From Lactarius indigo (Eukaryota > Basidiomycota > Agaricomycetes > Russulales > Russulaceae), in NCBI GenBank assembly GCA_025766275.1, contig JAFKAC010000129.1, forward strand, positions 62,001-126,000: a DNA stretch of 64,000 nt, in the 5' to 3' direction. Shown piece after piece: positions 9,580 through 19,598 of the stretch. The position numbers and the translations under genes were made by a program. The notes beneath the pieces are model-generated. The model made no database searches. It was not told where the DNA came from and was given only the letters and a program-made list of their open reading frames with translations. How positions within the stretch are numbered: the first letter of the stretch is position 1; each line of letters begins with the position of its first letter.

Positions 9580-10670
9580 ATGGTGGCTGGTCTCAGCGTT
9601 GTTGGACGTGACTACTTTGGCGTCTTCCTGTTGCATGGCAAGCTCCTGAATGTGCGTGAGGCAAAACATGATCAGATCATGAAGAACGATGAGATCCAAT
9701 ATATCAAGAAAATCATGGGTCTTCAGCACAACAAGGACTATTCTGACGTCGGGAGGTTGCAGTATGGTCAACTTCTGGTAATGACAGACCAGGTGCATTG
9801 CTTGCAATGCTGTCACACCATCCTCCATTCTAAACTGAAAATAATGTTTTAGGGTCTCGAAACAGGCAGGGACTCTGGTGCTTGCAGCTACTTCTTGTGC
9901 ATGCCAGAACATATGGTCCCATTTGGCTCGACACAGGATGGGAAGCACAAGTTCATCGATCTTGCATCTAGCAAGAAAAAGGCAGACAATCATAAGGAAT
10001 GGTTGTGACAATTCACTGTATGTTCTTACATTTTACATCGTGCTATGTGCAATATTCATTGCACCTTGCAGCCCAGCACCTACCTTGATCACAACACAGA
10101 CGAAATTTCCTATTCCAATGTCATCAACAAGGATCATGCCTCGGCACGTTACATCTTCACAGAGCTGGTGCCAATTATGCACACAATCTTCCACCCAGCA
10201 GATGACCCTCTGCTCAACAATCTCAGGGAAGATAACAACGACATCAAGCCGTATGTGCCCATTATCCCTCTCCTGCTCCTCAATGGCAAAGAGATCATTG
10301 ACACAGGTTTGTCACACAGCCTTCTCACCTTGTCCTAGCACTGACTGGTTTTTCTGTGCACACACAGGGCTGACCACATCTGTTCCAAGTTACAACCCAA
10401 GAAAGATTGCGGTAAACATCAGACAACTGATGGCGGGCGAAGAGCAAGGACCCATACTTGGTAGCGCAGCTTCAAGGGCACGATCAAGAAGATGGGCAAA
10501 TACAAGTACAATGTGACCAGGATCACCAAGAAGCATCAGACAATTGTTGGCAGGCAGAGAGCAAGAACCCACATCTCCTTGGTGGTATGGCTTTAAGCAT
10601 GACAAAGAAGACGGGCAAACATAAATCAGGGTGGTGCACATCCCTTCAGAACTACAACACATTTGATGTA
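9580..10670 (+). pseudogene. TOP2: DNA topoisomerase II pseudogene fragment with introns
   Basis: The enzyme passes one DNA duplex through another in the nucleus. Recognisable blocks are: the TOPRIM region (VVGRDYFGVF, KLLNVREAKHDQIMKNDEI, IMGLQHNKDYSDV, MTDQ) at 9580-9792; GKHKFIDLASSKKKADNHKEWL near 9938-10005; TYLDHNTDEISYS near 10080; ASARYIFTEL ... FHPADDPLL ... YVPIIPLLLLNG up to 10306; then, after a 61-nt GT-AG intron (10307-10367), PSYNPRKIAVNIRQLMAGEEQ. Further likely introns are 9793-9852 and one ending CAG near 10074. About 100 or more residues are missing between the SYSNV and ASARY blocks, frames shift, and one segment is duplicated. It is a broken host-gene copy, not processed (introns remain). 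Confidence 0.85.
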
Positions 10671-11920
10671 CTATAAGTGTTCGTTAATTACATTCAAATT
10701 TTGGTACAAGTGTCTGTGGAGGAATGGGTTGATGTAGAATGTACAGCACTCCTCAAGCACGGTTGAGCCCTGCCACTGCTGGGGAAAAACAGATCTGAAA
10801 ACTGGGAAGAGCTGAACGCTGTGGCAGACCTCCTCCAGAGGGATGATACTGGCTAAACAACATTCATTGTGATGACTCTACCTGGTACATTCCATGAGAT
10901 TCGTCTGGTGAAGAGGGTGGTGAAAACCACTCTATGTATGCAAGATGTGTGGGGGCAGGGCATGAACTAGTGAAAATTGAGGGTATTGCTGATTTCAGTA
11001 GCTGAAACACAACCCAGATTTGGACCACACAGTGTTATGCTCCACTGGCGTTAGTCCGACTTGGACTCTGATTAGGCATAATCAACTTAGCGAAGATCAG
11101 GCAAATGGGGATCACATGTCAACCCAACACGAGCTAAACAGGGGCACACTGGCACACACTGCAGCTAAGGTGAAAGAGTACTATCCCTTGGTGGATAGAA
11201 GCGGAAGTGCACTTAGTCTAAGGCTAAGGCAGGCAGGAGACAAGTTAAGAAGGTGGATTTGAAGAAGACCAAGATGGAGACTCTTGGTCTTTCAAGACAT
11301 CTACTTATACAAATACACGTGGGCTTTAAAGCACCACTATAAAAGTAAGTAACCAATAGCATAACTAGCTCGAACCCTAGTACAGCTATCCTAGGAATGA
11401 GTCATACATGAGTCACAATCACATGTGAACTACTATGTTGACTGATGCGATGTAAGAGTCCATGACTAATACCACTATTGGGCTGTAGTCATAACCAGCC
11501 ATGAGTCATTCACAACACATAATCAGTCCATACCATAACACACAGAACCTGTTTCCATGTTTCACCAGTGCAGTGTCAAATCGCCCAGGAATACTAGTGC
11601 TTTCGCAACAGTTGCATGCCCCAGGTCGGACGTGCAAGACATCAACAGTTATTCTCAGATCTGAGTAATTGCAATTAGTGAATTTGACCTTATGAAATAC
11701 AGAAACACGTCGGAAAGAGATTAGAGTGTTGTCAGCACGCCTCTGAGCCACAGTGGTGGATAGCCCAGGATTGTTGTGTTGCACAATGAAGTCGGTGAGG
11801 GCATCTTGAAAGTTGGCAGCCCCATACCTGTCAAAAAGATCTTCAAAAGTCACATCCTTCTCTGATGGGTGGGTCACCAGGAAAGGATATAGCATCCAAT
11901 TTGGACAGGGATATGCCAAT
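10671..11920 (-). pseudogene. C-terminal part of a Plavaka-type transposase, interrupted by an LTR
   Basis: Plavaka elements are CACTA-like DNA transposons of mushrooms. 11920-11518 encodes THPSEKDVTFEDLFDRYGA, FIVQHNNPG and PGRFDTALV; 11032-10671 continues with PAPTHLAYIEWFSPP, a HGMYQV block, VQLFPVF, VLEECCTFYINPF and a stop (TAG at 10673-10671). These match the family's C-terminal region in order. An LTR (11033-11517) lies between the two parts, and stops and frameshifts are present. Two further transposase pieces on the same strand sit at 45881-46500 and 51139-51369 and may belong to the same copy. Confidence 0.75.
11033..11517 (-). repeat. LTR, family C, copy C1, inside the Plavaka gene
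   Basis: Reads TGTTGTGAATG ... GCATAACA on the minus strand and is similar over its length to the LTRs at 12652-13128 and 53736-54244, including the GGTCTTCTTCAA block and the TATA region. Flanks CACAG and CATAA are not a clean duplication (an old insertion, if the edges are right). Confidence 0.65.
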
Positions 11921-12000
11921 TGTAATGTCGTCACAACATTAGCTCAACTTGAGCTCAATGAGGCGGTAACCACTTAGCAGATAATCACGACTGCACGAAG
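11921..12000 (-). repeat. Terminal fragment of LTR family D
   Basis: The 80 bp from TGTAATGTCG match the start of the LTRs at 45435 and 58070 (shared TTAGCTC-ACTTGAGCTC and CTTAGCAGAT). It is cut off at 12001 by LTR E. In minus-strand elements of this family this end is the outer end of the 3' LTR, and it abuts Plavaka sequence. Confidence 0.6.
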
Positions 12001-13290
12001 TGTCATGAACTCACCTGACACCTTTCCTTTTCTGTCCTTATCTGATCCATCTCCTTTCTTGATAGTTACCTTCTTGAACCTATGCTTCCCCTTATCAGAT
12101 TATTCTAGCACCTTCTGTGCTATTCTTGTTCACCCTTCTCCTGCTTTGCTGGCACGACACCATCTTGCACGATAATAGCATCATCTTGCCAGCACACCAC
12201 TCTATCTATAGCAACCAGTAGCACTATGTGCTCAGGCGCAATCCTGTACTATATAAGGAACCTTGTAGTGTGCCTTAGCTCCTTAGCTTTGGCTTAATCA
12301 ACTATCTGCATTGTATCTCCACTGTCTCCTTGAGTGCCTCAGTCCCTTCAGAACTCAAGCCCTTGACCCTGAAACCCTGACCCTTGTCCCTTGTCCCCTT
12401 TGGGTCATTCCCCTCTCAGCCTCTGTGCAGGCTTCCCCTTGACTTCGCTCTTATCCTCTTCCTGTCTTACTGGTCAGCCCAGTGACACGTGACCTTTGGA
12501 CTTAGGCCCCCATGCTCGTCCATTGCTACAGACTCAGTCACCTTAGCACAAGGGGCTATTACAGAAGGACCTTCCCACCTTAGTATAGGGGGATTGTCAC
12601 AGACTCAGCTACCTTAGCACAAGGGGCTGTTACAGAAGGACCTTCCCACCTTGTTACGATCACGACCGGTTATGACTACGGTCCGACTCAGTATTAGTCA
12701 TGGACATTTACATCGTATCAGTCAGCACAGTAGTACACATGTGATTGTGGCTCGTGTATGACTCATTCCTAGGATAGTCGTACTAGGGTTCAAGCTAGTT
12801 ACGCTATTGGTTTCCTATTGTTCCAGCGGCGCTTTAAAGCCCGCGCGTATCTGTATAAGTAGTCACTTTAGAAGACCAAGACCCCCATCTTGGTCTTCTT
12901 CAATCCACCACTTGACTCATCTTTTGTTTGCCTTAGTCCCCAACTAAGAGTGCTTCTGCTGTTATCCACTAAGGGATAACCTTCTTTCATTCTCTGTTGC
13001 AGCGTGTGCCAGCGTGCCCCCGTTCAGCCTGCATTGGGTTGACACGAGATCCCCATTTGCCTAATATTCGTTAAGTCAACTACGCCTTTCTTGTGTCCAA
13101 GTTGGATCTATGCCGGTGGAGCGTAACACACCTCGTCACAAGGGGATTGTCACAGACTCAGCTACCTCAGCGTAGGAGCTGTTACAGAAGACCTTGGGAG
13201 TCCTTCCACTCAGTGGGGATCCAACTCAGAGTCCTTTGCCTTAGGCAGGATCTGTTACAGAACGACGCGTGCCCCCACAGAGGCATGACA
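12001..13290 (+). repeat. LTR, family E, copy E1, with a solo LTR C inside
   Basis: Begins TGTCATG and ends CATGACA, a perfect 7-bp inversion. It is collinear with the LTR at 37290-37963 (shared CCTTTCCTTTTCTGTCC, CTATATAAGGA promoter region and CCCTTTGGGTCATTCCCC). It holds extra tandem copies of a roughly 66-bp unit (about 12530-12651 and 13129-13200) containing CAGACTCAGCTACC and GGGGCTGTTACAGAAG, of which E2 has one. Outer flanks CGAAG and TTGGG do not match, so it is not a simple solo insertion. Confidence 0.7.
12652..13128 (+). repeat. Solo LTR, family C, copy C2
   Basis: Begins TGTTACG, ends CGTAACA, with a perfect 5-bp duplication CACCT (12647-12651 and 13129-13133). It is inserted in a tandem-repeat unit of LTR E1. 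TATA-like CTGTATAAGTAG near 12850. Confidence 0.9.
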
Positions 13291-13390
13291 TTGGGTGCAC
13301 TGAATCATAGCACGAAGTTGACTCACCCTTGCGTGCAACTGATTGAGCTTGAAGCTCACCGCGCAGTAGTGCATCACTTCTGTTGTGAGG
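13291..13390 (-). pseudogene. Fragment of a gypsy ORF3
   Basis: The minus strand reads VMHYCAVSFKLNQLHARVSQLRAMIQ. This is clearly related to the end of ORF3 in gypsy E (VEVTHFRVASYELD ... RVSQLRAMIK at about 59380-59480). Only about 33 codons are left between LTR E1 and an LTR A, so its parent element cannot be named. Confidence 0.55.
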
Positions 13391-13757
13391 TGTTGATAAG
13401 TGACCCTTGCGCACTTAGCGGCTCGTACGGTCCGGACTTGCAGCATGGACTGCTTTAGATTAGATATACAGGACTTGTAGATTAGATACTATTTGATCTG
13501 TACAATCTGAACTTATCATTGCGTCATACATGACATCACTGTACTTCTATGACATCATACATCCGGACTCTGCGTTGTATATTACCCTTGTACTTTCCTT
13601 TGTTCCGTACTTAGTTCTATCCTTATTATGATGTCACTATGATATCATTTAGCTCTGGACTCTCCTTATTCTTTCTCCCTTTGTTCTCAGAACGTCCACT
13701 CCTTTGTCCGTTTGTAGAACAATAGTTTCTTGTACTGCGTGACTTAGTGTTACATCC
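13391..13757 (+). repeat. LTR family A, copy A2, left part
   Basis: Begins TGTTGATAAGTGACCC and follows the other family A copies until ACATCC at 13757, where gypsy B is inserted. The continuation is at 28537-28799. The outer flanks TGAGG and GAGCC do not match. Confidence 0.8.
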
Positions 13758-14332
13758 TGTAACGCCACTACAGGGGCGTTGCGTACGACCTGTACAGAGT
13801 CAGTCGAATCGTGGTAGCGCAAGCTCTAAGGCTTGGCTTCAGCGAGATGGTGCACAAGGATCACAAGGACGATGGTCACTTGGATCGTAGAGGGAAGGCC
13901 AAGACTCAAAGGTCTGGCAAAGGCAAAGGGGTTCGTGAGACTTGTGAAAGCACAGAGGCTTTCGAGTGTAGTATTTACACAAGAAGTCTAGTCTACCGTA
14001 CAAGCTAGATAGGACTAGGTTTAAATAGATAATAGTCCGTATGGCGACTACAAACAGATGGTGCCATCGTTAGTCTCGGAACAAAGGATGGGACATAAAG
14101 GGAACAAAGGGGCATCATACTGGGAGTAAAGGGGAATCACGCGGGGTCGCGCGTGATTGGGAACACGACGGGTACTAGCACATGTCGAACTTTATCAGAG
14201 GGAAACATCGATAAGTAAGACGCACGATAGGAACCGGATAATCGTAAGGTCCGCGTAGTCGTACAGGGCTCGTATAGTGTGGGAAGGGGAATAGTGATAT
14301 GCGAAAGAACGAGTCCGAGGAAAATCGTAACA
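13758..14332 (-). repeat. 3' LTR of gypsy B (family G)
   Basis: Minus-strand start TGTTACGATT follows a polypurine tract (GACGGGGGGTAA at 14344-14333). A minus-strand TATTTAAACC TATA-like box lies near 14020-14030. Confidence 0.85.
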
Positions 14333-14366
14333 TTACCCCCCGTCTTGGCCTGAAGATGCCTCGACT

Positions 14367-15683
14367 TCAGGACTCCGGGTCGACAAGGTCGTAGATGTCG
14401 GCGTCGAGGTTGTTCTCCGGCCACGGAGAGATGTCGAGCCGACAGTAGTGAGTTTTGAGGAAGAAGAGAGGGCCGCGCTTTCCACATTTGTGGCACATCT
14501 CGTATTGCGGGCATCGGATCTCGTCGTGATTGGCGTTAGTGCGGAAGCATCGTCTGCACCACCTCCCTTGAGTCTCGGTGGCGATGGTCGGAGGCTCTGG
14601 GACCGTGAAGGAGGTAGATGCTTCAGTACTTATTGCCTGCCGAATGCGTTCGTCTGCTTGAGAGGTGGTAATGACCTCCTCGACCATTCCTGCACGACGG
14701 AAGATGCACCGATAAGACTGGTGCTCTTGACTTTGACAATGTCGGCAGGCTGGTTGTGGCCTAGTGGGACAGTCGCGTACGAGATGATGGGAACTGCCGC
14801 AGTGATAGCAGCGTTGTCGGTGGGGTTTGTCGGTGAGATGGGGGAATTCTAGTGGTCCCCCTCGTCGTGGAGAAAAGGGGATGGCGTAGCAGGAGTGTCG
14901 GAGGGGAGCTGGGAGGGCCGTCATTCGTGCGTACTCGTTACCAATGGTGGCAAGGGCTCCCGCATACTGAAGCCGTCTCTTAGTGCTAGCCAGCATGAGG
15001 TCCACCGTGAGCCGGTCCGACCGTAGTTTGCGGGCGTCTTCCTCCAGTTTTTCGCATTTCTCATTGATCTCTTTGAGCGCGAGAAGCCCGGTACGCAGCC
15101 TAGTGACTTCTGCTGTGAGTCGCGGGGAGTTGAGCTCAATGAGGGTTTCGTCTAAGGCACAGGCGCGAATGTTGTGGGGGTCGAAGAACTGGAGTTGTTC
15201 AGCCGTGAAGGGGGGCGCCGAGACGTTAGGCCTAAGCGATGAGAGATAAACTGATTCCCCGTAGTGTGGTTGTCCGGCGCCCATTGTCCCTACTACCTCA
15301 GTGAAGCCTTTGCGATAGTAGATATACTTTGCAGTATTGGATCCTCCGTCTGGTAGTGGGATCTGTAGGGGGTAGAACTTCGGGGTGCCTAGTGTGTTCG
15401 GGAAGAAGGGGGCGCCGGGGTCATCAGAGTCGTCAGGAGGGGAGTCAGGTCGATTGTAGTCAATGGGTGTGTGGACACGGACTGGAGTGAAGGGTTCAAG
15501 TGGTGGTGGTGGTGTAGAGGGTGAGGAAGATGGCGGTGAAGGTGCGGGTGGTTCAGGCAGGGGAGTATGTGACTGTGGAGGAGGTGTGGGGGAATATTGT
15601 CCCTCTTCTGGCGTTGACGGGGTGAGTTCTCCTGGTTCTCGTTCTAGAGTTTGGGATACGATGGGGGCGGGGTCGATGGTCAT
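14367..15683 (-). CDS. Gypsy B ORF3, Pro-rich protein with four zinc-binding motifs
   Basis: Intact 438-codon ORF with ATG at 15683, 185 bp after the pol stop and just before the polypurine tract. The N-terminal 110 residues are Pro/Ser rich. A middle segment (PLQIPLPDGG ... GQPHYGESVYLSSL ... LTAEVTRLRTG) is shared with ORF3 of gypsy C, E and F and is followed by a charged, probably helical stretch. Then come CYHCGSSHHLVRDC and CRHCQSQEHQSYRC (both CX2CX4HX4C), CRRCFRTNANHDEIRC and CHKCGKRG...HYC. No known enzyme motif is visible. The knuckles suggest nucleic-acid binding, perhaps a second nucleocapsid-like protein; that is inference. Confidence 0.75.
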   Translation of the reverse strand: MTIDPAPIVSQTLEREPGELTPSTPEEGQYSPTPPPQSHTPLPEPPAPSPPSSSPSTPPPPLEPFTPVRVHTPIDYNRPDSPPDDSDDPGAPFFPNTLGTPKFYPLQIPLPDGGSNTAKYIYYRKGFTEVVGTMGAGQPHYGESVYLSSLRPNVSAPPFTAEQLQFFDPHNIRACALDETLIELNSPRLTAEVTRLRTGLLALKEINEKCEKLEEDARKLRSDRLTVDLMLASTKRRLQYAGALATIGNEYARMTALPAPLRHSCYAIPFSPRRGGPLEFPHLTDKPHRQRCYHCGSSHHLVRDCPTRPQPACRHCQSQEHQSYRCIFRRAGMVEEVITTSQADERIRQAISTEASTSFTVPEPPTIATETQGRWCRRCFRTNANHDEIRCPQYEMCHKCGKRGPLFFLKTHYCRLDISPWPENNLDADIYDLVDPES

Positions 15684-15867
15684 GGTGCTTTGGGGAGATG
15701 GTGGTGGTGATAGTCAGGGAACGTTCGAGAGGTCGATGGTAACAATCCCTCGTTCGAGGGCGATTTCAAGTTGCGGGTTACTGAGGACTTGAACTAGGGT
15801 GGTGTCGGAGATTGGCGTGTTTGTCATTGTGGGATTGGGGAACTTTTGAGGGTGGTCGAGTCCCTTT

Positions 15868-18837
15868 TTATATTGTTCGTCCAGCCCCTTTGGCGGATGG
15901 GTGTTGTCGATAGTAGTCCTTGATGGCGTCTGTGGCATTGGTCATGCTGGTTGCAGGCTCCCACGTATTGTCACTTGGTGGGAATCCTTTCCATTTTACC
16001 AGGTAGTGGAGTTTGCGCCCTCGCCCTCGTGCCTGGGCGTCTTCAATGCGCTCCACCTCATACTCCTCTTCTCCATTGATAAGGTCAGGTGGAGGTTGGG
16101 TGAAATTTGCGCCATGCATCTCCGTCTCCTTATACGGTGTGAGAAGGTTCGCATGGAATACCGGGTGGATCTTCCATGTAGTGGGGAGTTCGAGTTCGTA
16201 AGAAACGTCTGATAGAACCTTCGTTATCTTGAATGGTCCGTGTCTCTTTGGGGCTAGTTTACTTGTGGGGTAGAAGGTACGGAGGTTCGTCCCTTCTAGC
16301 CATACTTGGTCTCCTTGTTGATAGGGTGTGAACCCCATTTTGCCTCGTTGCATCATAAGGCGTTGCGCGTGTTTAATACTGTCCTGGGCGTGTTGCCTGA
16401 GTACTAGCAGTTCTTCCAATCGTTGGTCCACAGCTGGGCAGCTCGACGGTTTGGGGCTCCAGGTGGTTCGCGGTTCCCATCCCATAAGGAGCGAGAATGG
16501 GGAGTGTTTGGTTGTGGCATTTGCCCAGGAGTTGTGCGCGAATTGTGCCATCGGTAGGACTTCTGCCCAGTTATCTTGCCTTACATTGCACCAGTGTCGC
16601 AAGTATTGTTCCAGCCATTGGCGTTCCGACTGGCCATCGGTCTGGGGGTGATATGCCGATGATATGTTTTGTTGTATCCCCAGCGTGTGGCACAGTTGTC
16701 TCATGAAGGTAGATGCAAATCTGGGGTCTCGATCGGATATAATTTTTCTGGGTAGGCCGTAATGAGGGTATACATGTTGGAGATAGAGTTTGGCCACTCC
16801 TTCTGACGTGATGGTTTCATTGCAAGGAATGAATATTGATGCTTTTGAGCAATCGTGATCGGTGATGGTGAGAATCGAATCGAATCCATTGGATACGGGG
16901 AGTTTGACTATGAAATCCATTGCTACCACTTCAAAGGGTTCGGCTGTTGGATCTGTGGTAATGGGGAACAGGTGGGGCTTTTGTTGGTGAGAGTTAATCT
17001 TGTTGCTTTGACAGATGGCACATCCCTTGACGTATGCTTCCACGTCTTTTCGCATATTTGGCCACCAGAAGTCGCGTCGTACCAGTTCTAGAGTATTGGC
17101 GATTCCTGGGTGTCCAGTGCTCGGAGTGTCGTGGAAAAAGGTGATTACCCCCCGCTTAAGGTCGTTGTTTCCCACAACAACGAGGGCGTCGCCCTTCCAC
17201 CATAGCCCATCGTGCTTCTTTAGGTTATGGGGTTCGACCCATGGGAGTACTGCCGATTCTTCCATGCTCTGAGTAATTTGGGTCCATATGTCCATATCAT
17301 GCATGGACGTCTGGGTGACCTTTAGGAACACTTCTTCTAGTAGTACTGTGACCTGGTCGTTGTCCGTTGTTCCATCGTCATAGTCAGGGCGTCTTGATAG
17401 GGAGTCTGCTTGGGTATTCTTGGTGCCGGGGATATGTTTGAGCACGAAATTGTATTCAGAGAGTTCCTGGAATTCTCGTGCTACGCGCCTACTAATTTTT
17501 CTTGGTTCCTTCCAATATTGGAGGTTGGCATGGTCAGTGTGGATGGTTATCAAGTGGGGGGAGCCAATAAGATATGTGCGCCATGTTCGTAGGGCTTTGA
17601 CGATGGCCAGTAATTCTCTGTCATAGATGTCGTAGTTACGTTCTGCTTCGGTTAGTGATTCCGAATAGAACGCCACTGGGTGTAGTTTCTGGTCTTCTCC
17701 CTTTTGATTTAGTACTGCTCCTAGGGCGTAGCTTGAGGCATCGACCTCTATCTCGAAGGGTTGGTCGAGTTTTGGAAATAGAAGTACAGGTTCAGAGCTA
17801 ATTCGTTCCTTGATAGTGTCGAACGCTTCTTGCCGGAACTTCGTCCATTCCCATGGTGTATCCTTCTTTGTGAGGTCGTGGAGCGGTCTTGCTATCGTGG
17901 AGAACCCTCTTATGAATCGTCGGTAGAAGTTGCAGAAGCCTAGAAAGGCTCGTACTTCTTTTAGAGTTTTTGGTGCCTTCCAATCTCGTACACCCTGTAC
18001 TTTTACTGGGTCCATTCGCAGCTTGCCGTGTCCGATGATCAGGCCTAGGTATTCCACTTCATAAACCTCGAATACGCATTTCTCTGGCTTGATGTATAGG
18101 TCGTGTTCGTCACATAGATCCAGGACGCGATGTAGAATTTGTCGATGATGGGTGCGATTGTCTGCTGTTGCAATTAGAATATCGTCCATGTAGACGATAA
18201 CTTCTCCGGTCAGTACCAATTCCTGGAATATGGTGTCCATCATGGTTTGGAAGGTACTGGGGGAGTTGGTAAGGCCGAAGAACATGACTCGCGGTTCGAA
18301 TAATCCCTGGTTGGTTTTGAACGCCGCTTTCCACTCGTCACCCGGTTTGATTCGAACATTGTTGTACCCCCATCGGATATCGAGCTTGGAGTAAAGTCGT
18401 GCCTCTCGGATCCGATCGATAAGTTCAGGGATCAAGGGGAGTGGATAGTGGTTCTTTACGGTTAGTTCGTTGAGGCGATGATAGTCCTGTACCGGCCGCA
18501 ATTTCCCGTCCTTCTTTTTGATGAAGAAGAAGGGAGAAGCGTAGGGGGATTTTGACGGTTGGATGTATTTTTTGTCTAGATGTTCGGTTATGAATTCGGA
18601 CAGTTTTTCGGTTTCGGGGATCGTAAGTGGGTATACCTTGCAGTCCATGGTTTCAGGGGCAGTCAGGATTAGATCAATGGCGTGGTCCCACGTCCGTGAA
18701 GGGGGAAAGCGTTGGGAGGCCTCTTCGCTAAAGACCTTATGGTGCCTGTGATACTCTTCAGGAACGAGTTCTTCAAAGGTCTTTTGCGGCTTCTTGGCTG
18801 CCTCCTGTTGCGCAAGTTCCGAAGCTGTTGTTGTTTT
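15868..18837 (-). CDS. Gypsy B Pol: reverse transcriptase, RNase H, integrase, chromodomain
   Basis: Open from just after a TGA at 18838-18840 to 15868. RT: SPFFFIKKKDGKLRPVQDY, KLDIRWGYNN, FFGLTNSPSTF, VYMDDILIAT. RNase H: EVDASSYALGAVL ... YDRELLAIV ... HTDHANL ... DSLSRRPD. Integrase: HDTPSTGHPG ... CAICQ, D in MDFIVKLP, D in ISDRDPRF, E in DGQSERQW. Then KLAPKRHGPF and a chromodomain (EVERIEDAQ ... LVKWKGF ... NTWEP). It lacks two residues in the SER(TN)QW block that the other integrases here have. Apart from the upstream stop it looks functional. Confidence 0.88.
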   Translation of the reverse strand, partial: KTTTASELAQQEAAKKPQKTFEELVPEEYHRHHKVFSEEASQRFPPSRTWDHAIDLILTAPETMDCKVYPLTIPETEKLSEFITEHLDKKYIQPSKSPYASPFFFIKKKDGKLRPVQDYHRLNELTVKNHYPLPLIPELIDRIREARLYSKLDIRWGYNNVRIKPGDEWKAAFKTNQGLFEPRVMFFGLTNSPSTFQTMMDTIFQELVLTGEVIVYMDDILIATADNRTHHRQILHRVLDLCDEHDLYIKPEKCVFEVYEVEYLGLIIGHGKLRMDPVKVQGVRDWKAPKTLKEVRAFLGFCNFYRRFIRGFSTIARPLHDLTKKDTPWEWTKFRQEAFDTIKERISSEPVLLFPKLDQPFEIEVDASSYALGAVLNQKGEDQKLHPVAFYSESLTEAERNYDIYDRELLAIVKALRTWRTYLIGSPHLITIHTDHANLQYWKEPRKISRRVAREFQELSEYNFVLKHIPGTKNTQADSLSRRPDYDDGTTDNDQVTVLLEEVFLKVTQTSMHDMDIWTQITQSMEESAVLPWVEPHNLKKHDGLWWKGDALVVVGNNDLKRGVITFFHDTPSTGHPGIANTLELVRRDFWWPNMRKDVEAYVKGCAICQSNKINSHQQKPHLFPITTDPTAEPFEVVAMDFIVKLPVSNGFDSILTITDHDCSKASIFIPCNETITSEGVAKLYLQHVYPHYGLPRKIISDRDPRFASTFMRQLCHTLGIQQNISSAYHPQTDGQSERQWLEQYLRHWCNVRQDNWAEVLPMAQFAHNSWANATTKHSPFSLLMGWEPRTTWSPKPSSCPAVDQRLEELLVLRQHAQDSIKHAQRLMMQRGKMGFTPYQQGDQVWLEGTNLRTFYPTSKLAPKRHGPFKITKVLSDVSYELELPTTWKIHPVFHANLLTPYKETEMHGANFTQPPPDLINGEEEYEVERIEDAQARGRGRKLHYLVKWKGFPPSDNTWEPATSMTNATDAIKDYYRQHPSAKGAGRTI

Positions 18838-19332
18838 TCACAGTCGGATGAGTGGCGCTTCTTCTCCTTCCAGTTGCTCCCAGGTCAATTCGTCAAGTTG
18901 ATACGTCTCCAATGCCTTAATGGTAGCTTCCATAGGCATGGCTTCGTCTGACAAATTCAGGCTGGTAATTACTACCGGTTGGAATTCTTCATCGAGGGTG
19001 GCATCTTGCCAGTGGAACTTTGGTTTGAAGGCTGTGAACCAAGGGTATCTGAGTATGACTTCGTCGTTTCCCAGGTCGGTGATAAGAAACCGGAGATGTT
19101 GGGTCTTTCCTCCTGTTTTGACCGTGAGGTCAGTGAAGGAAGTGATTTCCCCTCCTTGATTGTGGGTTCCATCCACATTCCATATTTTGATGGGACATTC
19201 GGTGGCTAGCCAAGCTATCTTTAGTCGTTTCAGGAGGTTTGCGCTTATAAAATTATCGGTGGCGCCAGAATCAATGAGGACGTTTCGTTCGGCCGTCGCG
19301 TGAGCAGATTTGAAAAGAACTGAAATTCGCAT
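18838..19332 (-). pseudogene. Gypsy B protease region
   Basis: Retroviral-type aspartic protease with LIDSGATDNF, IWNVDGT and a LITDLGNDEVILRYPW flap-to-C-terminal block. It is in frame with the downstream RT ORF but ends in TGA at 18840-18838. One substitution separates it from a continuous PR-RT-INT frame. Confidence 0.8.
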
Positions 19333-19391
19333 GGATCAGAATCTGCTATTGTACACGCTAAGTTTTAATGCTCTAGCCCAGGCCGCCGGGT

Positions 19392-19598
19392 TCAAGCGTT
19401 CAGAAAATCCTTCTTCTGGCCAAATAATTTGTCCACCATCAATTCTCGTACTTCCGGGGATTGAGTGAATAGCGCTGCTACCTGGGCGTCTGCTTGTTCT
19501 TCATTAGAGAGGGGGCGTGATGCGGTCATGGAGATAGTGGCGGTTGTGGGGGCGCTGGCTGCGGCAGTTGTGGTTTCAGTTGTTTTGATGGTGGTAGA
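19392..19598 (-). pseudogene. Gypsy B Gag, C-terminal piece
   Basis: Continuation of gag on the far side of the copia insertion: a Thr/Ala-rich tail, then QADAQVAALFTQSPEVRELMVDKLF and a stop at 19392. The five bases 19594-19598 (GTAGA) are duplicated at 26445. Confidence 0.75.

Noticed and set aside
9571..10011. 146-codon minus-strand ORF
   Set aside because: It is the reverse complement of the topoisomerase II pseudogene; the + strand shows the conserved TOPRIM blocks.
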